Source of the DNA: Galdieria partita
Taxonomy: Eukaryota; Rhodophyta; Bangiophyceae; Galdieriales; Galdieriaceae
NCBI GenBank assembly: GCA_025991245.1
Contig: BQMJ01000036.1
Coordinates: 158,086-222,085, forward strand
Direction of reading: 5' to 3'
DNA length: 64,000 nucleotides
Below, piece after piece: positions 33,360 through 45,761 of the stretch (position 1 is its first letter; each line of letters begins with the position of its first letter). Below the pieces are notes generated by a model. It worked only from the letters and a program-made list of their open reading frames with translations, ran no database searches and was not told the origin of the DNA. The translations under genes and the position numbers were made by a program.

Positions 33360-36300
33360 ATGGCTCTTTTGTTAAAGGAAGCTCCTAAACTTTTCAGAAT
33401 AAATTGCCTTCAACTCTTCAAAAAACAGAGAGAGTTGATGAGAGGAAGCCGAACATGGGAGCTTGTACCTGTTCGTCTAGTTCATGATAACTACAAGCGT
33501 GACAAAGTTACAGATGAAGGGAAGAAACATTTCCGTCCTTTCACACTTTTTCCTCGTTTTTTATATTCAACAAGTATGCCAGTATTGCTTTCGATGTGTT
33601 TACTTTTTATCGTTCGTTCAAGGTGTCCGATCAGTATTGGATGCTCAAGATATCTTTGAGACTAGACATATTGGTTCAGGAAAAGAGGCAGACATTCAAG
33701 GCATGCTTCAAGCCTTAAAACTGAATTCTCTTGATGAACTTATTCAAGAAACAGTCTGTTTGCGAGTTTATAGTATCGAGTTTGCTCGTACTGAACTATT
33801 TTTGAGTTAGGTGCCTGCCAAGATCAGAAGTAAGACTGGCCTAGGAATAGGATCAGGTTTGACGGAGAGTGAAGCACTCAAATATATACGAAAACTTTCA
33901 CAAAGGAATGAACTGTATCAAAATCATATCGGCATGGGATATTATGGAACACTGGTTCCAGCTGTGATACAAAGGAACATATTGGAAAATCCTGCTTGGT
34001 ATACTCAGTATACGCCCTATCAAGCTGAAGTTTCACAAGGTCTGTTGAATACATTTATGGGACAAAGTATCAATGCATATGTTTGTAGGTCGTCTCGAAT
34101 CTTTGTTGAACTATCAAACCATGGTTTCGGATCTTACAGCTTTGCCTATTGCAGGAGCTTCATTGTTAGATGAAGCTACAGCTGCAGCTGAAGCCATGGC
34201 TATGTGTTATGCGCTTTCGAAGCAGAAGAAAAAGATATTTATTGTATCCGACTCATGTCATCCACAGACTATACAAGTTATTCGTACCCGAGCTGAAGGT
34301 TTTGGTATGGAAGTTGTAGTTGGAAAGGTACAATCTTTCAATTGGAAAGAAATGGAAGGTCGTGTTTGTGGAATTCTATTACAGTATCCAACTACATATG
34401 GTATAATTGAGGATTATGAAAAGGTCATTGCAGAAGCACACCACTCAGGAGCCAAGGTATCGTGAGCAATATTTCTTGAGAGAGACTAATGAAAGATGAA
34501 ATCACTTTAGGTTATCATGAGTTGCGATCTTTTATCTTTGACTATGTTGAAACCTCCCGGTGAAATGAATGCCGACTTTGCTGTAGGTTCATCACAAAGA
34601 TTGGGAGTGCCCATGGGTTATGGAGGTCCACATGCTGCCTTTTTTGCAACAAAGGATGAATATAAACGCTTAATGTAAGTGCAGATTGATAATATTGATC
34701 ATGACCACACAGCCTTGAATGTTAGGCCTGGTCGTATTATTGGTGTAAGTAAGGACAGTCAAGGAAAACTTGCCTTCCGTATGGCAATGCAAACGAGAGA
34801 ACAACACATTCGTCGAGACAAGGCAACCAGTAATATTTGTACTGCGCAAGCATTGTTAGCCAATATGAGTGCCATGTACGGCATTTATCATGGACCGGAT
34901 GGTTTAAAGGTTTGTAGTATCGATATTTCCGAAAATTTAGATTTTAATACAAGTCAATACAGAAAATCGCTTCAAGAATTCATGATATAGCCCGAGTGTT
35001 TCAAAGGGCTATTCAAGATATGGGATATGAAACTTCATCTCCTGAAAGCTTTTTCGATACTGTTCGAATCTCTTTTCATTCTAAAGACGAATTGCAAAGT
35101 GTTTTGAAGCGCCTGAAAGAATCTAAAATCAACGTGCGAGTTGTGGATGAGAAATCCATCTGCGTTGCTTTTGATGAAACGCACACAAAGACGGAACTTG
35201 AGTCACTCGTTCAATCGTTTGCAGTTGGAAGGGATCCAACATTGGATTTTCAAAAGATTGTCGATTCTTTACCAGGTGAGAAGGAGGTTAGAATTGAAGG
35301 ATAAGTTGTGTACTAATGCTCTTTCTTCATTGTCTAGTACCTTCAACTATTCAAGTTCGTACGAGCAATTTTATGACACATCCTATATTTCATTCTTATC
35401 GTTCGGAACACGAACTTTTGCGATATATGTATCGGTTGCAGAGTAAAGATGTTTCTTTGGTGCATTCCATGATTCCTTTAGGTTCTTGCACGATGAAGTT
35501 GAATGCTACTTCTGAAATGATTCCAATTAGTTGGCCGGAGTTTGCACTTCCTCATCCTTTTGCCCCTAAAGAACAAATGAAGGGTTACTGGCAGATGTTT
35601 GAAGAGTTGTCCGAGGCTCTAGTTAAAATTACAAAATTGAACAAGGTAACTATTCGTTTGATTTTGTGTTTTAGTTTTTGATACGAAAGAAACTCGAAGG
35701 TTTCTCTCCAACCCAACTCAGGAGCTCAAGGTGAATATACAGGGTTAATGGTTATTAGGGAATATCACAAGTCTAGAAAGGAGGGACATAGAAATGTTTG
35801 TATTATTCCAGTTAGTGCACATGGAACGAATCCTGCAAGTGCTGCTATGTGTGGTATGCGCATTGTTGTCGTTGGTTGTGATGAACACGGGAATATCAAC
35901 TTAAAGGAATTGGAGGATAAAGCGGAGCAATATAAGGATGAGTTGGCAGCCTTAATGGTATTTGTTATGAATGGACAATATTTTCAATCTAGATTTTCAT
36001 TGGACTATGATATAGGTTACTTATCCTTCCACTCATGGAGTGTTTGAAGATGGAATTCTGGATGTTGTAGAGATAATTCATTCTCGTGGAGGTCAAGTAT
36101 ATATGGATGGTGCCAATATGAATGCCCAAGTTGGTATTTGTTCTCCTGGCGATATTGGAGCTGATGTTTGTCACTTGAACTTGCATAAGACTTTTTGTAT
36201 TCCACATGGTGGAGGTGGTCCAGGTATGGGACCCATAGCCGTTGCAAGTCATTTGGCTCCTTTCCTGCCTTCTCATCCTATTGTTCCTCCTATTCATGTG

Positions 36301-37122
36301 GATCCAAATCATTCTTTGGGAGCTGTTGCTGCAGCACCTTTTGGTTCTTCTAGTATTCTTCCTATTTCATATATGTATATCAAAATGATGGGTGATGAAG
36401 GATTGACTAAAGCTACCAAAGTAGCCATTCTGAATGCCAATTATATGGCACAACGACTTTCGGTATGTGTTGACAATATTCTTCAGTAAGAAAACTTAAA
36501 TTGGAAAAGGCTGCTTATCCGATTCTCTATCGAGGAAAACATGGTCGAGTTGCTCATGAATTTATTATTGATTTGCGTCCTCTGAAAGCAGCATCAGGAG
36601 TCACTGAAGCGGATGTGGCAAAGAGACTTCAAGTAGGACATTCTTACTGTGTTATCGAACCGGTTTTTCATGGTTTCCTTTGTTAGGATTATGGTTTCCA
36701 CTCTCCCACGATGTCATTCCCGGTAGCTGGAACACTTATGGTTGAACCCACTGAGAGTGAATCCAAAGCAGAATTGGATCGTTTCTGTGATGCTTTATTG
36801 ATGATAAGAGAAGAAATTCGAGACATTGAGAACGGAAAAATGGACAAGGAAGACAATCCACTGAAGAATGCTCCACATACTGCAGGTAAATATATATTTC
36901 TTAATCATTTTATTATAATTCCATTGTCCAGATGTTGTCTCTTCTGATAACTGGAATCGATCATACTCCCGTCATTTGGCAGCATATCCTACAGAATGGT
37001 CTCGCACATTTAAGTTTTGGCCTTCTGTTAGTAGAATAGATGATGCTTATGGTGACAAGAATTTGGTTTGTACTTGTCCTCCTTTGGAAAGTTATGTGGA
37101 AGCTGAACAACGAGTGGCTTAA
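33360..37122 (+). CDS. GLDC: Glycine decarboxylase, P protein of the glycine cleavage system, mitochondrial
   Basis: Thirteen exons (33360-33573, 33623-33753, 33811-34039, 34089-34456, 34511-34674, 34726-34909, 34963-35275, 35338-35645, 35700-35957, 36016-36462, 36510-36632, 36687-36885 and 36932-37122) give 1042 residues in one frame; introns 46-62 nt. It decarboxylates glycine with pyridoxal phosphate and passes the aminomethyl group to the lipoyl H protein. The first ~75 residues are a basic presequence. Landmarks are [86 protein letters not shown], the PLP-lysine site [18 protein letters not shown], and [16 protein letters not shown]. Several exon joins were chosen because only they keep family-length spacing, for example [11 protein letters not shown]. 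It pairs with the T protein gene at 2.6 kb. Confidence 0.95.
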
Positions 37123-37292
37123 AGAGAGTTGTGTGAAATAAAAGTCATTTTCTTTGTCCATTGGAAAGGGCTTTGCAGAGAAATTAGATTTTGTGAAGAA
37201 CGCAGTTGGAAATGTTCTGACAGCCAACAGCAAATACTCACTTATTGTTAAGTCGGTTGTTTTTGGAGTTGTATGTTTTATTGTGTCGTAGA

Positions 37293-38493
37293 ATGAATCC
37301 GTCTTCTGTTTACAAACAGTCAAACCCAGAGCACGCGAGTCTTGTAATAGACAAGCAACAAAACCAACTTGGGGAAACGTCAAATAGTTACAATTGCTTC
37401 AAGTCTTTTGTTGCTGGTGGCTTTGCAGGTTGCGTTGCAAAGACTTCGGTTGCTCCTTTGGAACGTACGAAAATCCTCATGCAAGTAGGTTTTGTTTTTG
37501 TTTGTTCTTCGTCTTTTCTCTGAACGGGATTTCAGGTTTCACGTGTCTATGGCTTGAATAGCTTCCCCAATGTATATAGAGGATTGGCACATATATATGC
37601 GACAGAGGGTTTTTTTGGTCTTTACAAAGGCAACGCTGCTCTTCTTGCACGTATTTTTCCGTATGCAGCCATTCAGTTTGCGTCTTTTGAGTTTTACAAC
37701 CGCACACTTTCCTTAATGAGTTGGAACCAGGAGAATCCTCTGGTATGTATATGTTGTTGTTGAAACTTGTAAACAAAACTGACCTTTTTTTTTCGTTAGG
37801 CAACTCGTCTGTTCGCTGGTTCTTTAGCTGGAGCTACTGCTGTTATTTGTACATATCCTTTGGACCTAGTTCGTGCTCGTTTTGCGTGTCAAATATTCGA
37901 AAGTAAATATGAAAGTTTGCGACATGCTGTCAAAACCATTTTTCTGTTGGAAGGAGGCCTTCGCGGCTTTTATAGTGGTATTTATCCTACTTTGGTAAGA
38001 TTCTTATTTATGGAGGAATCCAATTTTTGTGGTTGACTAACATATAGAGTAGGCTGGAGTTGTACCTTATGCAGGCATTAACTTTTTTACTTATGGTTTC
38101 TTGAGAAGGTTGGCAGAGCGTAGGGGCTTGACGGAACGGCATCCGACTATGGTTTCTCTATTCTGTGGAGCTTGTGCAGGTTTAGTGGGGCAGACTTTTA
38201 CCTTTCCACTTGACGTTATTCGTAGAAGAATGCAAACAGTCTCCATGTTTCGTTATAATATTGGAGCAGAGCAAGCAATAGCTTATTTACCGAAAAGAGG
38301 TTTTGGTCGTATTATTCCTACCTTGATTCATATTATTCGTCACGAAGGCTTCTTTGGAATGTATAAAGGATTATCTGTAAATTATTTGAAAGCTGCTCCT
38401 GCTATCGCTATTAGTTTTACTACATATGATACTTTGAGACGTTGGTGGAATATTCCTACTGGTAAATATTCAGCGACTGCAAGTGCAGGTTGA
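37293..38493 (+). CDS. Mitochondrial carrier family protein (SLC25A16/A42, CoA-carrier-like)
   Basis: Four exons (37293-37484, 37536-37742, 37800-37994 and 38053-38493; introns 51, 57 and 58 nt) give 344 residues. Three carrier repeats are seen, each with a Px[DE]xx[KR] signature: APLERTKILMQ, YPLDLVRARF and FPLDVIRRRMQ. Each is followed by an EGxxGxYKG-type element: EGFFGLYKGN, EGGLRGFYSG and EGFFGMYKG. The first repeat's APLERTKILMQ and PYAAIQFASFEFY resemble the CoA / adenosine-bisphosphate carriers (human SLC25A42 and SLC25A16, yeast Leu5) and nearby ATP-Mg carriers. No EF-hand region is present, which speaks against the ATP-Mg type. The start is ATG 37293, 170 nt after GLDC. A coenzyme A biosynthesis gene is also in this window. 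Confidence 0.85.
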
Positions 38494-38743
38494 AATGGCT
38501 CTTTGAATAGAAATGTTGCAGTGTAGGCACTAGTGTCTTTGAACAGTAGGTAACTTTTTATATTACTTGTTTAAACTATAATCTTTTATAAATAAGAAAG
38601 TGCTGTTGATATGAAGAATAAATTGCTAATTGACCTATTCTTTGTTACTCATACATTCAATGGTTTTGATTGGTTTGATGAAGTATTCATAACATTTTTT
38701 GGGAATTGGCTTTTGAATTCAAATTACATCACATCGGCATATC

Positions 38744-39253
38744 ATGAACCATGAAACGTCTTGTCCTATTTGTCAACAACCACTAGACTGTTACAGTTTA
38801 TTGGGAAGAATAGAACACGTTGATAACTGTTTGTTAGTGGGAAATGAACCAAGGGCAAGTCATACCAACAAAGAAACCATTCAAGATTATTTTACTCCAG
38901 CTTTTCCAATCAAAAGAAAAGAGACACTGTTGTCTCCACCCTTTGTGAAGTTCCTTCAATCGTTGGGACTAGATAGTTATTTGAAAATATTTCAAAGGGA
39001 AGAAATAGAGCCCGAAACTTTACTACAGTGCAATTTCAAGGACTTGAAGGCAATTGGCCTTCGCAATGCTGCAGCAACGAGAATCTTGAACTTGCGTCTA
39101 CAGATTTTGGCACTTTGCTTATTTATGACAAAGAAAAGTGGAAAAGTTCAGGCAGCTCAAAGGCCTAAAACCTTTTTGGTTCGTCACCCTTCTTCTTTGA
39201 TCTCAAATATAGAAAATTTCAACCCTCATATTGTCAATTATCGCCATCGATAA
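38744..39253 (+). CDS. Small protein with C2HC (UBZ4-like) zinc finger and SAM domain
   Basis: Single exon, 169 residues. The N-terminus reads CPICQQPLD, then EHVDNCLL, a CxxC...HxxxC arrangement like the Rad18/SNM1 ubiquitin-binding zinc finger. A SAM domain follows (about 67-125): PPFVKFLQSLGLDSYLKIFQ, EIEPETLLQC, KDLKAIGLRNAAATRILNL. The ..IQDYFTP.. stretch between the two is a good match to a PIP box (QxxIxxFF-like), which would bind PCNA. In plants, SAM domains and such fingers are linked to SNM1-type DNA crosslink repair nucleases, but no nuclease domain follows here before the stop. It may be a stand-alone adaptor, or the 5' half of a split gene. Confidence 0.7.
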   Translation: MNHETSCPICQQPLDCYSLLGRIEHVDNCLLVGNEPRASHTNKETIQDYFTPAFPIKRKETLLSPPFVKFLQSLGLDSYLKIFQREEIEPETLLQCNFKDLKAIGLRNAAATRILNLRLQILALCLFMTKKSGKVQAAQRPKTFLVRHPSSLISNIENFNPHIVNYRHR

Positions 39254-39553
39254 TGTCCATTCAAACAGTTTTTGTTACGATGGTGTTAAGCAAAGCGCGT
39301 ATAAACTTCACTCTTGTACGTTTCTTATCAGCTTGGTATATTGAATAGTTGTCTATCCGAAGTCATCCTGTCATTCTTAGTAGCTACAGAGAGGCAAAGC
39401 ATTCTTTTGAGTGAAAAACGTTGAGTTGCCCCTTTTCCAGCTACTTGAATTTTGTTTCTATTTAAATAGAGAAGGAAAAAAACTATTCGAGACTTTGGAA
39501 CAACCAACCACATATTTACTGAACAAGATGACCACAAAAAGATATCTCTAAGT
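39254..39553. other. Convergent intergenic spacer
   Basis: 300 nt between the UBZ/SAM stop (+) and the FAS1 stop (-). A minus-strand frame across 39328-39711 is a shadow of the FAS1 exon region. Nothing else is visible. Confidence 0.5.
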
Positions 39554-40311
39554 CTAGGCAAAAGTGGTCTGTGGCAAACTTGAAGAAATGGACGTTGTGC
39601 TAACTCCGGTATCCGCCGCAGTTGGGGCACTTGGGGCACTGGGAATGACAGTTGGTCCGAGAAGGAAGTTAGTAACCGGAGGAACAAGTACTCGGTCAAT
39701 AACCTGGACAACCGAGTTGCCTGCAGACAGATTTGCAGTTACAATGGAAGCCTCATCAGTACCTAACAATATGGTTCCTATGGAATATGGTTCAGATTGT
39801 TCCAAGTAGAGCAAACTTAATTACCGTTCGGGCGAACGAAAACAAGAATTTCCAAATTATTTGCAGAGTTAAGGGTACCTACTCCACTTTTCTCGAATTG
39901 AGACACAATATCGCTTGTTGTAAGAGCGCCAGGGACAACCTGATAAAGAATCAGGGTTTCGAGGGTTCCTGAATTGGCAAATATGGTAGAAACATTATTT
40001 AGATCCTGAAAAGCCTCATTCGTTGGAGCAAATATAGTAAAATTATCATTCTATGAATTTTATGACAAGTTAGAAGTGAATAATATCTTGTCTACAAATA
40101 ACTGACTTACTATTCCCTCGAAAAGTGGACCCAGCCCTGTCTGGTTGACAGCTTTAAGAAACGTAGTCAGGCCTTGCGACTCTAACACTTCTGATGGACT
40201 GTTTGGTACCGCAACTCGTTCACTCAATGACCCTAACGCAAAACTTTCTGCGGCTGTAAAACATGCTTGGAGGAGCAGCAGTACGGCGACAACCAAGACT
40301 GGAAACCGCAT
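39554..40311 (-). CDS. Secreted single-domain fasciclin (FAS1) protein
   Basis: Three exons (40311-40111, 40050-39825 and 39777-39554; introns 60 and 47 nt) encode 216 residues. The N-terminus MRFPVLVVAVLLLLQACFTA is a clear signal peptide. One FAS1 domain follows: LTTFLKAVNQTGL, NDNFTIFAPTNEAF (H1 motif), LETLILYQVVPGAL (with Tyr where the H2 His-Tyr motif often lies), and NSVVQVIDRVLVPP at the end. The final ~40 residues are Ala/Pro/Ser/Thr-rich, like a cell-wall linker, with no hydrophobic GPI-anchor tail. FAS1 domains act in adhesion and cell-surface matrices. This is the last housekeeping-like gene before the subtelomere. Confidence 0.88.
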
Positions 40312-43300
40312 TGTCCAAATTTTTATGACGTTAGCGATTAGCGTCCGAATTACCGATTAATTGCATTTGCTTATTTCAACAGTGACTGAAAGAATTGTTA
40401 GCCATGATGCCAAGCTTTTAGAACATTTATTCAAATAGATCGATAATTTCGTTGTTACTGAGTATGTGATGTTGCTCGAAAGGTAAAGTTTCAAGTGCCA
40501 TGATAATAGTGTTCCTAGCAAATTCTTTGTTGTGAATTGACTATTTTATTTGCTCTCCAACCATTGAGACTGTCATCGTGTGCTTAAACGTTTCTGCAAG
40601 TTTGCATAACACGCCCATTATTAGCCAAAAGTACAAGATCTTCCATGCAATTTGCCTAGCTTGAAATATCTGACCCTTTATCTTGTCAAACATGGAACGT
40701 AACCGGATGGAACAGAAACCATGGAAATTGCAAAAAAAATATAAAATGAGACTTATGTCCATTTTGCAGAAAAGTCTTTTATGTTTTTTGGTTTCAAAGG
40801 CGCATGAAAAAGAGAAAATTCAAAACAGCAGGCAAAAGAATGCAACACTGTGGGCTTTAACTATAGATTAATACAACTGAAGGGTTTTTATGGACTATCA
40901 ATGAAACAAGTGCCTTGTCATAATTAGAGAAGAGATTTCAACTTTTCATTGTCTTCGCCTTTCTTCAATTCTAGTCACTATAAATCAGGTCTAAAAAGGT
41001 TATCTAAAACATAGCAAGTACACTCAGATTCTTGTTCTTGATCAGAAACGATGATTAGACAGAATTGCGACACAGATTGCAGATGCGCATTCTGTTAACA
41101 GCACAACGGCCCAACAAGTACGATCTTCCTTCTTATTTTTACAAACATATCATATTAACATCGAAAAAAAATCAAAGTAACAACTCCACTTAATTTCTTA
41201 TGGCAAAGAGTAGCTGTGAGGATTTTCTGAATGTTTGCTCCTTGATATCTGCAACGCTTATAAAGTTCTGTTTGAAGTCGTTACTATAGTTTCCAAGTAT
41301 ATCTTACAAATAAGATATCATAACTTTTTCTGGTGACAAAAAAACCTCGCCAAGGTAACTCCCTCCAGTCAAATTGTATACCATTTGATACTTGTTCTTT
41401 CTATTTCTTTCACTTACACAACATTTCGTATCCATCCTTTCACAAATACTTCTTTTCATTCATATACTAGACCTTTCAAATGAAAAATGGAGCATGGAAT
41501 CGGCGGGTCTACCAAAGGGTTCAGCTTCTGTCAAACCTCTCGATAAGCAATGCAAAGTTGATTCAATCCAAAATAAATCCTCTTTGGAACATTTCTTCCA
41601 GTGTGAGCCAAATACTTTTGTCGACTCATTTAGAAGAGAAGCTCGTTGTCTTTTTCACAGGCACTAGAAGACAAAAAGTGAATATTATAGCAAGGATAAG
41701 CGACATCAAGTGATCGACTGTGATTGCACTTCTAGAACATTATGTTAAACATAACCTGTCGAGTTTATACAACACTTTGAAATAACGACCCACAGAATAT
41801 GCAATTTGGGGAATAATTGAACAACTGGTATCCGAGTTTGGAGTTTGACAGGACACATTTTGAATTGTATAATAAGTAGCCTTATCAAGTTATATGCCTA
41901 AGAAAAACGATCAGCTCTCCACAATTAGTTGCATTGTGTGATTTATTGCCAAAAAAAGTCGTTAAAATTCTCCTACTCATACTCCATTTCTTTTTGACAA
42001 AACTAAAGGATTGATTGAATACTGTTCTTTGTGAAATCTCTAAACTGAAATGAAATGGACAAGTCTCAAAAATTTGCAAAGGAGATATCCGAGAATAATG
42101 TGCAAGAAGCATTTCTCAAAAGTATATAATAACACCATAATATTCCAATAGTATACCCAACTTGTATCAACGTTATTCAGCCTCCATTATCAATGCCAAA
42201 TGTATACTATTCTTATCAACTGCTCATTGTATTACTCTTTCAACAGAATCCATCAACGCTAGGAAACCACGCGAAACTGAAAAGAGAACATAGTGTATTC
42301 TATGTTGATCAGTGCAGTTTGAAAACATACATTTCAAGTCTAAGTGCGAATTTTTTTTCTGTGAAAGTTATTCAATAGTTTATTCCAACGTTGAAATGTA
42401 CTATTGACTTTTTTGACTCATTTGGATATTATCTAACGAGCAACATTTTTGAGACAGTAGAGGGTTTATACCAAACAGATGTATTTGGTTTTGTGTTGTT
42501 TCCAGAATAACTTTGAAGAGAATTAGAGCCAAGAGTCTGTCAAAATCATAACGTCACGTAGCTTGTTTCACTTCTTGCTAAGTATTCTGCAAGTATATGT
42601 TGAAAGTATCTTATTCAGTTGAGCTGTTTTCCTCTCCCTTTTGCACTATATGACGATTTTACTAGGGCAGACAAGATTGGAAGAAACACTTACAACTCAA
42701 TTGGTTTCTCTACTATTTAAGTGCTCTTTATTTTTCCAGAATTGTCGGTGGTTGACTGTTGATATTTGGAGCGTAACCTTTTTGAATTTTTCTAAACTTT
42801 TCAGTTGTGTATAAAGAGTAATGAAAGTTAGAGTACATGTTGTTGACTGTTGTCGGACTGCTGTATTTGTCAAGGTCAATTCATGGGCCGTTGTCTGCAT
42901 ATTGGTACTTTTTATGTGAGTCCTAATGATATAATGTCATTGAGAGTTTTCCTATACAGAATTGACAAAGTAGATACAGTCTATAATTGACGCTCTATCT
43001 CTTTTCAATTCGATTGCACTCTATGAATTATGAAACACTTGATCTGTACATAAGCTGATTGGAAAGCTGATTATTTGTCTTTATCAGCATAGTTGCCTTC
43101 AAAATAACAACTTATGTGTCGTTGCTAATAGGTGCTTGCTTCTCTTTGTGATTGACGATTTCTCCTCCAACAATTTTGTTAGCAAAGATTCGTTGATCTG
43201 ACAGACTTTAAGAGCTTCTTGAATCTGAATGATTGTGTGGATGAAAAGCATGTCTCCAAGTTTGAAACAAGGTGATCTATACATCTAACGATACCCAATA

Positions 43301-43562
43301 AAGACACTCTCCAAAGCTGTTTACTTGAAATTGAGGTTGAGTTGATTTTCATCCAACATGCTAAAACAATGACTTTCCTTGGGATATATACATCATCTAT
43401 TGTTGGAAGCTAATCTGCCATCTCGGATTTTCTGCTTCCACAATGATTCTTCATTAGCTTGCCAGTCAAGAAAATAAACCATTCAAAACATATCATTTAT
43501 CCTAGAATTTGTAATTCAAAAAGCTCAAAACAACTCTGCTTCCATCGAAGGATTATAACAAA
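40312..43562. other. 3.25-kb gene-free region
   Basis: No frame here has family resemblance or splice-consistent neighbours. The longest (41392-41667, +) begins Phe/Leu-rich and ends without a partner exon. Around 42690-42900 lies one of the decayed repeats also seen near 46.8 and 50.3 kb. The 5' promoter of the FAS1 gene must lie in the first few hundred nt. Confidence 0.5.
42690..42900. repeat. Decayed dispersed repeat, copy 1
   Basis: A stretch including GGTGGTTGACTGTTGA and a further GTTGACTGTTG about 100 nt on. It resembles, by eye, segments at about 46780-46920 (GGTTGTTGACTGCTGA) and 50270-50560. Similarity is patchy and the boundaries are approximate. Confidence 0.35.
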
Positions 43563-45761
43563 TCACTTTTCTTTTTCCAACAAAACTCGAAATCTTTCAG
43601 AAAAGCCTTCACTACAAAGAAACTCAATATAGTCTGGAACTGATAAACTACCTTTGGCCTCCTTAAATGGTAATGGAGTAACATAGACAATACTTATGCA
43701 GTCTCGCCAATCAATACCTTTGGAATCCAATAAACGAAAATCTACAATCCTTCCAGAATCATCTTCTTCTAACGTGATGGTAAACTCTTCATTCAAAATC
43801 AAACCAATCAAGTTTACTAACTGAGGCTTATCTGTTACTTTCACTCGTCTCCTCTTCTTATTACGTTTATGGCCACTTTGGGAACTTGCCATTGATTTTT
43901 GTTTCCTCTTTGACCTACTAGTGGATAAGCTCGCCGAATCTGAAGTATTCCATGCGTCTTTCTTGAAAGCTGGCAAAAAAGAGCTTTCAATAGTAGCAGA
44001 GTCACGATTATGGTTGTAAAATGAAGATACAGATACTTGAAAAAAGTATATATGCCATTGAGAATTCACAATATCCACAAAAATATAGTCAAATCGAGGA
44101 TATCGCTCTGCCAGTAATATCCAACAGGAATGAGTAAACTTTTTCATGGGAGGATCAAATTCATCTCTAATCAACCGAACCCAGCTATGACAAGATAAAC
44201 TCAACTTCCTAAAAGGTTTGCTATCGGAACGGATAGTCACTTGTTCTGTTCTATTGATAAACCACAAAAAGAATAATTTTTCAAAAGTTTGCCCTCTTGT
44301 GCTTGGATCACTTCGATAACGTTCAAACAATTCAGCCAAGTAATTCTCAGAAGTATATCTTTCAAGGAAAGAGGATAACAAAATATCACGTGCAACGCTG
44401 TTATAAAAGCGTAAGTAGATTCCGCTCACTACAACTAATAAACCTCGACTTGTATATGCCGCATCTGCAATAGTAATATTGGGTTTATTCCTATCCATGA
44501 ATAGCTTATAAAGCATAGAATCAAAATCGCTCTTTTCTCTTCCAGCACTAAGCCCATCGAGATAACCATTGTGCTTTCTTATCATTCCAGAATATAAATT
44601 CGAGGTGAAGTGTATCTTTAGACTTTCAAAATTAGCATCAGGACGATCGTTGGCAAGAAACACCATTTTGGCTATCATTCTAGGCACCAACCCAGTAAGT
44701 TCGACTACTTCATCTGAATGTTGACGAAGAATAGAGGGATAATCAGGTAAATCTTGCCACAAGTCAAATTCTTTGAAACTTAGCGGCTCCAAATATTGTT
44801 TGATATCTCCATAACCACTAGGCAAAGTATCTTCAAACTGATGATGCTGTGAACCTGCAAGAAGAACTCCACAAAAAGGCTATTCAAGTAAATGAAAAAG
44901 TCATTATAACAAAAATGGAACATTACTTACTGTATTCATCACTTCAAAATCAGTGTAAAACTGGAAAAAATCCGGCCATCTATTTATTTCATGATCAAAC
45001 TCGCTCCACAACGCATTATGTGCATCTACAATCAACATATTGCGTGGTGCAAGCCGCATCATAATACCTCGAATATCTAAAGCCAGAGATATATTTTTCT
45101 CTTTTATGGCAAAATAAATGACATCTTTAAGGGGAGCACCATTCAAAGAATCATAGTCACTTGTCATGAAGCATGGCATTTCTTGTAGAATGTCTGCATT
45201 CATAAAAAGCAACAATTGCAAGTAAAGAGAAACCATTCGAGAGAGGTCGCCAATGTTCTTCAACCACGCCTCTGTGTTTCCAATATATTGCAGTGGAATC
45301 CTGCAATACCGAGAAAACACAGCAGCCATATAGAGCTCTACGCTCTTTCCTAGACCACTTGCTCCAGAAACTATGATCTGTTGGGGTGGAAGGTTGGGAG
45401 TTCTTACACCAAGACTTTCAATGTATTTATTCCACCTCTTGATAAACACTCGTCTCAGAAAGATTCTCGAAATATTATCAGAACTTGGCTGAACTGGAAA
45501 ATCTTCCGCAAAATGCTTGGGAGAAACCAACTGTGCTATGTCACGAAAAGTTTCTTTCCCAGCTTTGAAGACTTTTCCTCCGACTTGTATTTTATCGCCA
45601 AGAACTGACGCAAGAGTTTTGGACAAACACTCTTGTTGAAGATCAGGTAGGTTTGTCAACCACACATTGCTAAACTTTTCGTCAATTTTTAAACCACCTT
45701 GAAATATTTCTTCGTATCGAACAGACTCTCCGGACATATCTAAAGAAGTTTCATTTGTCAT
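43563..45761 (-). CDS. P-loop NTPase with C-terminal nuclease-like region, Crinkler/RHS-class candidate
   Basis: Two exons (45761-44931 and ~44846-43563; intron about 84 nt, an acceptor at 44838 also fits) give about 704 residues. The N-terminal half has Walker A GASGLGKS (about residue 140) and Walker B-like NMLIVDAHNA (about 250). The C-terminal half includes DPSTRGQTFEKLFFLW and, later, RFDYIFVDIV then IYFFQVSVSS, an Asp...Gln-x-Ser pattern reminiscent of the PD-(D/E)xK-like fold in eukaryotic NTPase-nuclease effectors (Crinkler, trypanosome RHS). A Lys/Arg-rich stretch (KRNKKRRRVKV) looks like a nuclear localisation signal. RHS genes are subtelomeric in trypanosomes, and this one lies on the telomere side of the last housekeeping gene. 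The class assignment is by eye. Galdieria's expanded ATPase families of proposed prokaryotic origin are an alternative. Confidence 0.5.

Noticed and set aside
40541-40762. 73-codon minus-strand frame
   Set aside because: Hydrophobic, no family resemblance, isolated in the gene-free zone.
41392-41667. 91-codon plus-strand frame with hydrophobic start
   Set aside because: No matching exon or domain. The second half looks slightly protein-like but is not enough to call a gene.
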